From NCBI GenBank assembly GCA_963777775.1, contig CAVZRL010000005.1:744001-808000 (forward strand): 64,000 nt of DNA, given 5' to 3'. The DNA is from WHSW01 sp963777775 (GTDB lineage Bacteria; Actinomycetota; Thermoleophilia; Solirubrobacterales; 70-9). Positions 7,552-13,242 of this stretch are shown here, piece after piece (position 1 is the first letter of the stretch; each line of letters opens with the position of its first letter). A program made the translations under genes and the position numbers. Below the pieces are notes generated by a model. It had not been told where the DNA came from. It searched no databases and saw only the letters and a program-made list of their open reading frames with translations.

Positions 7552-7660
7552 CGTGGGCCTCCCTCTGGTCGTGGCCTCGGACCTGGTCTGCCGATGAGGC
7601 AGGCGCGGTGCCGGTTGACGGCCTGAAGGCTCCGACACGGCGGTATATTTTGGGTATACA
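7552..7660 (-). promoter_or_regulatory. Promoter-leader cassette, copy E
   Basis: On the minus strand, TATACC boxes occupy 7653-7658 and 7642-7647, 11 bp apart. The leader is about 80 percent like the other copies, and the ATG at 7551 is 96 bp from the second box, exactly as in copies C and D. The extra sequence differences show this copy is older. Confidence 0.7.
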
Positions 7661-7666
7661 CGCGTC

Positions 7667-7877
7667 CTACGAGCGCGCCGGTCGAGGCGACGCCCGGGTT
7701 TCGGATCGTGCTCCTTGCCCCGGGGGCAGCTCGTTATCGAGCTCTTCGCGTTCCTTTCGCTCGGCCGCTCGCAGCGCCCGCTCGAGCGCGATCATCGCGC
7801 CGGTCTGACCCTTGCGTGCCCTTCTCGGTCAGCATCGCGAGCACTTCCTCGCGACTTGCTATCTCGGGCTTGCTCAT
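7667..7877 (-). pseudogene. Small phage-type HTH (terminase small subunit-like) gene, frameshifted
   Basis: ATG at 7877 overlaps the stop of the upstream gene (ATGA). The first frame gives MSKPEIASREEVLAMLTEK. Removing one G from the GGG at 7819-7821 continues it as ARKGQTGAMIALERALRA, then AAERKEREELDNEL, to TAG at 7667. The pattern of a short helix-turn-helix followed by a charged helix resembles small phage terminase or HTH proteins of actinobacteria (moderate inference). Without the correction the frame ends at 7734. The homopolymer shift may be a sequencing error. Confidence 0.5.
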
Positions 7878-8011
7878 TCGATTCCCAGTCCTTTTTTTCG
7901 CAGCTTGCCAGCCGGCGGTCGTTGTTTCGCGGGCTTTCGGTCACCGGACCCTCCCTCCCGCAGCCTTCTAAGCCGTTCTGCGGCCATCTCAAGCCCGTCG
8001 CGCGGCTTCAT
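7874..8011 (-). CDS. Small basic hypothetical protein, 45 residues
   Basis: ATG at 8011 overlaps the TGA of the upstream gene, and its own TGA (7874-7876) overlaps the ATG at 7877. The chain of 4-bp overlaps argues that it is real. The product is very basic (MKPRDGLEMAAERLRRLRE and a Lys-rich tail ending GLGIE) and might bind nucleic acid. It is not recognised. Confidence 0.5.
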   Translation of the reverse strand: MKPRDGLEMAAERLRRLREGGSGDRKPAKQRPPAGKLRKKGLGIE

Positions 8012-8139
8012 GCGCGAAGGTGGCGGCCGATTTGGCACTCAGTCTCCGCGCGGGCTCGGATCTGCTCGGCCAGCGTGAGCGGAACCCAGCTCGCGAGGAT
8101 GGTCCGCTTCGCCTCTTGCCGCTCTGATGTGGATGTCAC
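8008..8139 (-). CDS. Small ribbon-helix-helix-like protein, 43 residues
   Basis: GTG at 8139 follows AGGAGGTGATCC, a near-complete match to the 16S anti-SD sequence. The segment WVPLTLAEQIRARAE fits the strand-helix start of ribbon-helix-helix repressors and antitoxins, but the second helix is short, so it may be truncated. It leads the three-gene overlapping operon 8139-7667. It could be an antitoxin-like or phage regulator, and no toxin is visible beside it. Confidence 0.5.
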   Translation of the reverse strand: MTSTSERQEAKRTILASWVPLTLAEQIRARAETECQIGRHLRA

Positions 8140-8174
8140 TCGGATCACCTCCTGAAGAGGTCTGCTCCTGGTCC

Positions 8175-8234
8175 GAGTGGTCACCTTCGCTGGAGCCGGG
8201 GCGCGAGTGGTCACCTTCGCTGGAGCCGGGGCGC
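8175..8234. repeat. Two 30-bp tandem repeats
   Basis: GAGTGGTCACCTTCGCTGGA plus 10 bases, repeated twice without change (8175-8204, 8205-8234). It lies just upstream of the operon starting at 8139. Confidence 0.85.
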
Positions 8235-8337
8235 GAAGCCGGAGTTTCAAGAAACTATAGACACGCGCCAGGGCGGACAAACGGTGCCAGATTGGTGCCA
8301 GCGAGCCCGTCGAGATCGCCGTCCCAGCGGCACAAAA

Positions 8338-8356
8338 CCCCCCGCGTTAGCAGGGG
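8338..8356 (-). terminator. Terminator hairpin beside the tRNA fragment
   Basis: On the minus strand CCCC-T-GC-TAAC-GC-GGGG is followed by GGTTTTG. It sits 10 bp past the 3' end of the tRNA fragment, as the tRNA-fMet terminator does at 23012-23043. Confidence 0.5.
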
Positions 8357-8366
8357 CTTCGTTGAG

Positions 8367-8408
8367 TAGCGGGGGTGGGATTTGAACCCACGACCTCCGG
8401 GTTATGAG
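8367..8408 (-). other. attachment-site copy 1: 3' fragment of initiator tRNA
   Basis: These 42 bp are identical to 23046-23087, the T arm, variable loop and anticodon loop of the initiator tRNA gene. Similarity ends inside the anticodon stem and no 5' half follows, so this is not a functional tRNA. It is what a tyrosine recombinase leaves after integrating at a tRNA 3' end. The same 42 bp recur at 17033-17074 in the same direction. Confidence 0.8.
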
Positions 8409-8897
8409 ATCGATCCCGCGGGTAGCGCCGGCGCGCGATGCCGCATTCCTATGCGGTTTCAGTTTCCCCCAATTGCTCTCACTTGCGCTCAGATTGATGC
8501 CAAAATTGATGCCCGTTTGACCCTGACGTGCGTCCTGAGCGAAGCCGCACCGCTCCTTTGGGCGACTCGAGCGGCAGGCCGCGTTCAATGCGGCCTGCCG
8601 TTTGGACCCGTGTCTCCGGCGGATTGGAAGATGGTCCGCGCAAAGCCCAATCGATTCGTCGTTGCGCCCGGCCACGTTGCCGATGAGTTCGAGACGGTGG
8701 TCGACGAGTTTCCCCGGTTCTGGTCCGTTGAAGCTCGGCGAGGCAGGTGCCGTCGCGAAGGACTTGGCCAACTCGGACTGAGGCGGGATATATGGAGGGC
8801 TCCGGGTGTATGGTCGGCGTACCGAGGGTCGTTCGCGAGCTGAGTCTCGGGTCGGCGGCGAAGGACCCGCAGTCACGACCTTTTGAAGGGAGCTGAT
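8409..8897. other. Left end of island 1, no intact gene
   Basis: It contains ATTGATGCC repeats at 8492-8512, possibly the last codons of a lost integrase read leftward (GHQFWHQSERK then stop), and an 11-bp-stem hairpin at 8572-8600. The stretch to about 8625 resembles 17075-17300, so both islands share this end. 8630-8880 shows no gene. Confidence 0.5.
8572..8600. terminator. Hairpin conserved at both island ends
   Basis: CGGCAGGCCGC and GCGGCCTGCCG around a 7-nt loop. An almost identical hairpin lies at 17270-17299. Confidence 0.55.
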
Positions 8898-9326
8898 ATG
8901 GCTCTATCGGATGAACTGACCAAGGTGGCCGCACGCGCCAAGGAGGCGGAAGCGAACGCCGCCGCGGCGCAGAGCAAGGCCAAGGCCGACCTCGAGGCCG
9001 ACGTCAAGGACGCCCGCGCATCGGCTCAGGCCCAGGCCGACAGGCTGCACCAATCGGCCGACGCGAATCGGGCCAGAATCTCCGCCTGGTGGCACGACGT
9101 GCAGCGCTCATGGAGCCAGCACGTGGCGGCATTGAAGGAGGACATGACCGACCGCAGGGCCGAGCATGACCTCGACCGGGCGAACAGGCGGGCGGAGAAC
9201 GCCGAGGGTGACGCCGCCTTCGCGATCGACTACGCCGTCGCGGCGATCGAGGAAGCAGAGTACGCGGTGCTCGACGCGTCCCTAGCAAGGATGGAGGCCG
9301 ACGAGCTCGCCGGGGCCAGCGCTTAA
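8898..9326 (+). CDS. Coiled-coil protein, Ala/Lys/Glu-rich
   Basis: This is a 142-residue cytoplasmic protein made almost wholly of helix-forming residues (KVAARAKEAEANAAAAQSKA). A central W-W pair (SAWWHDVQRSW) precedes a conserved tail ending AEYAVLDASLARMEADEL. It is a clear paralogue of the protein at 16076-16534, which sits at the other end of the island on the opposite strand. The ATG at 8898 follows GAAGGGAG. It has no signal peptide. Such proteins recall late-embryogenesis-like stress proteins, but the function is not known. Confidence 0.75.
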   Translation: MALSDELTKVAARAKEAEANAAAAQSKAKADLEADVKDARASAQAQADRLHQSADANRARISAWWHDVQRSWSQHVAALKEDMTDRRAEHDLDRANRRAENAEGDAAFAIDYAVAAIEEAEYAVLDASLARMEADELAGASA

Positions 9327-9561
9327 CGGCGGGCGTTCTTGAACCAGGCATAGCCCAACCACCACAGGAAGTGGAGGAGCATGTGATCGTGCCGGTCACG
9401 GCCGGGCTTCTACGGCGATCCGCCTCTTGTGATCCCGGTGATCATCACCGGCAGTGAGATTGGCAACGCCGTCGGCGGCGGAGCCAAGCCGGTGGAGGCC
9501 TCGTAATCGGCCGGCCGAGTAGGGTCGGCGCGGTCCGACGATGGGAGGAGCCTCGAGCAAG

Positions 9562-10080
9562 ATGGACCAGCGCCCCACCGCTCGACCGGCGGACTGGCGC
9601 CCACTGATCGTCCGAACGAGCAGAAGCGCGACCGAAGGCATCTACGGGCTCATCCTCGCCACGACGGTGATCGCGGTTTCGCGGGAATACGGAGAAGACG
9701 ACGCCGGGCGGGTTGCGTTGGCGGTGCTGGTCACGGCGACTGTGTTCTCGCTGGCGCACGTCTACGCGGCCCTGCTTGGGAAAGGCGTGTCTCAGGGGAC
9801 GCCAACCAGAGCCGAGGCGGCTCGCGCGCTGCGGGACCACTGGGCGCTCGTCGAGGTTGCCATCCCGCTGATCGGCGTCCTAGGGCTCGGGGCGGTCGGC
9901 GTCTTCCCCGACCGCACCGCGCTCGTCGCGGCGACGGTCCTCGCACTCGTCGAGTTGGCCGCCGCGGGCGGCTATGCGGCGATCCGGCACGGGGCGGACC
10001 TGCGTGGAACGATTGCCTCGGCGGCGATCGCCCTGGTGCTCGGGATCGCGCTCGTGCTCCTCAAGGCCCTCCTGCACTGA
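9562..10080 (+). CDS. Integral membrane protein, probably four to five helices
   Basis: This is a 172-residue protein. Hydrophobic segments are seen at about residues 25-42, 52-72, 97-120, 122-142 and 150-170. The last runs GIALVLLKALLH to the C-terminus. Charged residues lie mainly between helices 2 and 3 (TRAEAARALRDHW). The ATG at 9562 has GGGAGGAG 11 bp upstream; an in-frame ATG at 9541 is the alternative. The gene lies between the coiled-coil and HdeD genes on the same strand and may share their stress role. No family is recognised. Confidence 0.65.
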   Translation: MDQRPTARPADWRPLIVRTSRSATEGIYGLILATTVIAVSREYGEDDAGRVALAVLVTATVFSLAHVYAALLGKGVSQGTPTRAEAARALRDHWALVEVAIPLIGVLGLGAVGVFPDRTALVAATVLALVELAAAGGYAAIRHGADLRGTIASAAIALVLGIALVLLKALLH

Positions 10081-10145
10081 CGGCGTGTCCTTCCTCTCGC
10101 AGCCGAGCCCGGCGAGCGGTGAACGCACCGTAGTTTGCGGGGTAC

Positions 10146-10182
10146 CGCGAATCACCCAATTCGGCTGACGACCGCTCACCCA
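10146..10182 (+). promoter_or_regulatory. Shared upstream element (HdeD gene)
   Basis: 37 bp that match 12943-12979 without gaps at 27 positions. Both begin CGCGAATCA and end TCACCCA, and both lie shortly upstream of a stress-type gene. It is a candidate activator or sigma-factor site. Confidence 0.45.
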
Positions 10183-10228
10183 GCCGTCACACAGGCTCGG
10201 ATGCGTACCCAACCGGAAGGAGTTCACT

Positions 10229-10822
10229 ATGGAACAGGCTGCATCACCGCGGCTCCGGACGCCAACGGAGCGGGCCCTGGGCGATGCGGCGAAGGAGATC
10301 ACGGGCCTCTGGTGGCTTTGGCTTCTCGCCGGAATCGCCTGGGGCGTGATCTCGCTGGTGATCCTCCAGTTCGACTCCGCCTCGGTCACGACCGTCGGGG
10401 TCCTCGTCGGAGCCATGTTCACGTTCGCCGCGGTTCAGAACTTCGCTCTCGTGAGCGTGCCGGGAGCCGTGCGGTGGGTCTCGGCGCTGTTCGGCGTGTT
10501 GTTCCTGGTCGCGGCGGTGATCTGTTTCATCAGCCCGGAAGGAACGTTCGCGGCGCTGGCAGACACCCTCGGCTTCCTCTTCCTGGTCGTCGGTGTTTGG
10601 TGGATCGTCCGGTCGTTCTTGGAGCGGGAGATCAACCCGCTCTGGTGGCTCGGGCTGATTTCCGGGATTCTGATGACGATCCTTGCGTTCTGGACCGGCG
10701 GCCAGTTCTTCATCGAGAAGGCCTACGTTCTGCTCGTGTTCGCGGGCATCTGGGCGCTCATGGAGTCGGTCACCGACATCGTCCGTGCCTTCGTCCTGCT
10801 CCGCGCGCATCAGGAGCTCTAG
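10229..10822 (+). CDS. HdeD/DUF308 family membrane protein
   Basis: This is a 197-residue protein. After a charged N-terminus come six hydrophobic helices in three pairs, with W-rich turns (GLWWLWLLAGIAWGV, VVGVWWIVRSFLERE, LWWLGLISGILM), which is the HdeD/DUF308 pattern. In enterobacteria HdeD contributes to acid resistance at high cell density; here only the family is known. GGAAGGAG lies 7 bp before the ATG. It fits the stress theme of the island. Confidence 0.8.
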   Translation: MEQAASPRLRTPTERALGDAAKEITGLWWLWLLAGIAWGVISLVILQFDSASVTTVGVLVGAMFTFAAVQNFALVSVPGAVRWVSALFGVLFLVAAVICFISPEGTFAALADTLGFLFLVVGVWWIVRSFLEREINPLWWLGLISGILMTILAFWTGGQFFIEKAYVLLVFAGIWALMESVTDIVRAFVLLRAHQEL

Positions 10823-10846
10823 AGGTCACGCGATAGTTCAGTCGTC

Positions 10847-11453
10847 ATGACCTCGCCCTCCGACCCTGCAGCTGAGACGGAGCCTGCAGGTTGGTGGGGC
10901 GAGGTCAACCGGCTCGACCTCGCGGTCTATGCGGCGATCGCGGCGACATCGACACCTACGCTGGACCGCGCGTTTCGCCGGCTCCGCAGGCGGCTGACTA
11001 CTGGAAGCCTGTGGCTCGCCAGCGCCGTGCTGCTCGCCGCAACCGGCGGAGCGCCCGGCCGGCGAGCCGCCGTCAACGGCCGCCTCGACCGGGCTGACGT
11101 CGGCGGTCGTCAACCTGATCCTGAAGCCGCTCGGCGGCCGCCGCCGCCCCGACCGGGACACGCACCGCGTGCCGGTCGTGCGTCAGGCCGAGATCCCGAG
11201 GTCGACCTCGTTCCCATCGGGCCACTCGGCGTACGCGTTTGCGTTCGCCACCGGCGCCGCCACGGCGTCACCCGCCGCCGGCATTCCGCTCAGCGCGCTC
11301 GCCGCACTCGTGGCCTACTCGCGCGTCCACACCGGCCTGGACTACCCGCTGGATGCGATTGGCGGGTCGGTCAGCGGTGTCGCCCTGGCGCCGCTGGCCG
11401 TCGCCGCGCTCGAGCGCTGCCGCCGGCGAAACGGACGCGGCGAGGCGTTCTGA
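10847..11453 (+). pseudogene. PAP2-type phosphatase, frameshifted
   Basis: ATG at 10847 opens WWGEVNRLDLAVYAAIA in one frame. From about 11083 the homology passes to another frame: KPLGGRRRP (motif 1), STSFPSGHS (motif 2) and AYSRVHTGLDYPLD (motif 3, catalytic His), ending at TGA 11451-11453. A local pair of shifts is also likely near 10990-11020. PAP2 enzymes dephosphorylate phosphatidate or undecaprenyl pyrophosphate in the membrane. All catalytic motifs are kept, so an error in the sequence is as likely as true decay. It overlaps the convergent lipid kinase by 83 bp. Confidence 0.7.
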
Positions 11454-12306
11454 CCCGCAGCGCCGCCGGCCGAATCGCGAACTCGAGCGGCGGTGACAGC
11501 TCCACAGCCTCGCCATCGAGACCGGCATGAGCTCTCTCTGAGGCATCGACCCGAAGCGAGGGAGCGCTCCACGCCCGGCCGGGCGGCCGGGTTCGGGCGC
11601 CGGGTCCGTCGATGACGACGATGCCCAGGCGCCCGCCGCTCAGGGTCGGGCGGGCACCGCTCGCGAACGGCCCGCCCAGCGCGTACGGGTTGTTCGACAC
11701 GATCACGATCGCCGGATCGGCGTGGCGCGCGCCGAGGTCGTCGAGGAGGTCGAGCTGCGAGAGCTCAGCACCGGGGCCGAGGACGACGCGCGCGGTCTCC
11801 AGCAACGTGCGGACCTTCGCATCGCGATACCCCGATCGGCGAACCGCCTCGGCGTAGATGCCGAGCGACACGTTGTTGAGGAAGAGGCAGCCGTTCACCT
11901 CTCCGACGTCGATCCGGCCCTCGATCCCGTCGCTGAGGGCGTCAAGGGCGGCGGTTGGATCGGCCGGATCCAGCCCCAGGTCGCGGGCGAAGTGGTTGCG
12001 GGTTCCCGCCGGCACGCAGACGAACGGCAGGTCGTGCGCAAGGGCGGCCGCGGCGACAGTCGCCAGCGAACCGTCGCCGCCCGCTACGGCCAAGGCGTCC
12101 GCCCCGTCGGCGACCGCCTCGTTGACCAGTGCCGCGAGGCTCCGATCCGGGGTGAGAACGACGACGGCGATTCCCTGCCGGGCGGCCTGCTCGGCAATGC
12201 GAGGTCCGGCGCCGGAGCCGGACCTCAGGTTTACAAACAGCACCGGGCGCCGCGGCGGATCGACCGCCTTCCAGCCGACCCGCCACGACGTTGCCACACC
12301 TGACAC
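11371..12306 (-). CDS. Diacylglycerol kinase-family lipid kinase
   Basis: This is a 311-residue protein. The DAGK catalytic fold is shown by NLRSGSG near the start, AVAGGDGSL (nucleotide-binding GGDG), VPAGTRNHFARDLGL and the later FLNNVSLGIYAE. It phosphorylates diacylglycerol or a related lipid. In actinobacteria this domain is often fused behind a PAP2 domain in one protein. Here the two are separate, convergent and overlapping. The Arg-rich last 25 residues may be a read-through created by a lost stop. The start at 12306 is the first in-frame ATG. Confidence 0.75.
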   Translation of the reverse strand: MSGVATSWRVGWKAVDPPRRPVLFVNLRSGSGAGPRIAEQAARQGIAVVVLTPDRSLAALVNEAVADGADALAVAGGDGSLATVAAAALAHDLPFVCVPAGTRNHFARDLGLDPADPTAALDALSDGIEGRIDVGEVNGCLFLNNVSLGIYAEAVRRSGYRDAKVRTLLETARVVLGPGAELSQLDLLDDLGARHADPAIVIVSNNPYALGGPFASGARPTLSGGRLGIVVIDGPGARTRPPGRAWSAPSLRVDASERAHAGLDGEAVELSPPLEFAIRPAALRVRTPRRVRFAGGSARARRRPAAPGRHR

Positions 12307-12322
12307 TCGCGATTGCTCCGGC

Positions 12323-12829
12323 TTAGCGTCCGCGGGGCATCGCGCCCAGCAGGCGCTGCGCCTCGTCGGCGATGCTGTCGTCGACCTGGACTTCGTAACG
12401 GTCGGCGACGATGCTCGTATCCGAGACGAAGTCGCGCTTCCCGCCGCTCACCGCCAGGTGGCCCAGCGCGCCGTACAGCGTGCCGAAGAGCGCGCCGACG
12501 ACCACGCCGTAGAGGAGCAGGCCGCCGAAGTCCGGTCCGGTGAAGAAGATCCCGAACAGAAGCGCGAACAGCATGCCGAGTAGCGATCCCTCGCCGGCGC
12601 CGACGAGCGCTGCGCGACCGGTCGACATGCGGCCTTCCACCTGCTCCACCGACCGTAGGCCCTTGCCGACGATCGCCACGTGTTCGACCGCAAAGCCCTG
12701 ATCAGAGAGCGAGTCGACCGCGCGCTCGGCGGTCGCGTAGTCGCCGTAGGTTGCGATCGTGCGCCGCGTCGCAGCGGTGGCATCTCCGTTTGGTTGATGG
12801 GGTTTGTCGATTGTCTGTGACGTGGCCAT
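12323..12829 (-). CDS. General stress protein (YflT/GSP17M-like) with membrane hairpin
   Basis: This is a 168-residue protein. The N-terminal half has the fold seen in general stress proteins (IATYGDYATAERAVDSLSDQ, then VEHVAIVGKGLR), followed by a glycine-rich double membrane segment (GEGSLLGMLFALLFGIFF and LLLYGVVVGALFGTLYGAL) and a short ending (DRYEVQVDD). GGGAGA precedes the ATG. It is divergent from the amphi-Trp gene across a region holding a perfect 7-5-7 palindrome. It probably acts in stress tolerance at the membrane. Confidence 0.75.
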   Translation of the reverse strand: MATSQTIDKPHQPNGDATAATRRTIATYGDYATAERAVDSLSDQGFAVEHVAIVGKGLRSVEQVEGRMSTGRAALVGAGEGSLLGMLFALLFGIFFTGPDFGGLLLYGVVVGALFGTLYGALGHLAVSGGKRDFVSDTSIVADRYEVQVDDSIADEAQRLLGAMPRGR

Positions 12830-12889
12830 TGGTGTCTCCCTTCATCGCCTCGTCATTTCGGTCATTGGAGGGCAGTCTCAGGGCGGTCT

Positions 12890-12908
12890 GGGTGATCGGT
12901 CATCACCC
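12890..12908. promoter_or_regulatory. Palindromic operator candidate
   Basis: GGGTGAT-CGGTC-ATCACCC, a perfect 7-bp inverted repeat with a 5-bp spacer, between the divergent general stress and amphi-Trp genes. Dimeric regulators, including LuxR types such as the one encoded at 13239-15965, bind such sites (inference). Confidence 0.5.
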
Positions 12909-12942
12909 AAACTGCAGGATCGGCTCGCCATCCGCTGGTCGT

Positions 12943-12979
12943 CGCGAATCATCTGAATTGCGTGATGACGGGTCACCCA
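12943..12979 (+). promoter_or_regulatory. Shared upstream element (amphi-Trp gene)
   Basis: Ungapped 27/37 match to 10146-10182, ending TCACCCA 35 bp before the chosen start at 13015. Confidence 0.45.
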
Positions 12980-13014
12980 CATCGGTAGCAGAGTGTCTAC
13001 TCGTGAACGAGCCG

Positions 13015-13242
13015 ATGGACGTGAAGCCGGAACGGCTGTCACGTCAGCAGGCCGCGGAGCGGCTGACCGACGTTGCTTACGCTCTGATGACGGGCGGGCT
13101 GGTGAAGCTCGACGGCGGTCGCCAGATCACCGTCCCCGTGGCCGATGAGGTGACGCTGAAGCGGAAGGCAAAGACCGACGACGAGCGCGTCGAGCTCGAG
13201 CTCGAGCTGAGTTGGTCGACGACCGAGGCTCACGACTACTAG
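13015..13242 (+). CDS. amphi-Trp domain protein
   Basis: This is a 75-residue protein. LSRQQAAERLTDVAYALMTGG, then ITVPVADEV, then ERVELELELSW match the small amphi-Trp domain family, which is common in actinobacteria and has no known function. It is acidic and cytoplasmic. The ATG at 13015 gives the usual length. A GTG at 13003 is in frame, and neither has a strong ribosome site. It converges on the LuxR-type gene, with stops four bases apart. Confidence 0.7.
   Translation: MDVKPERLSRQQAAERLTDVAYALMTGGLVKLDGGRQITVPVADEVTLKRKAKTDDERVELELELSWSTTEAHDY

Noticed and set aside
6100..7626. Long open frame on the plus strand opposite the haloperoxidase gene
   Set aside because: It is Arg-rich with no motifs and mirrors the minus-strand gene, which has a signal peptide and active-site motifs.
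8367..8440. A second and third tRNA-Met gene at 8367 and 17033
   Set aside because: Only the 3' 42 bp are present; the 5' half, D arm and anticodon stem partner are missing.
9340..9399. A 19-residue hydrophobic peptide on the minus strand (MLLHFLWWLGYAWFKNARR)
   Set aside because: It has no clear ribosome site and is too short to separate from chance. It might still be a small membrane peptide.
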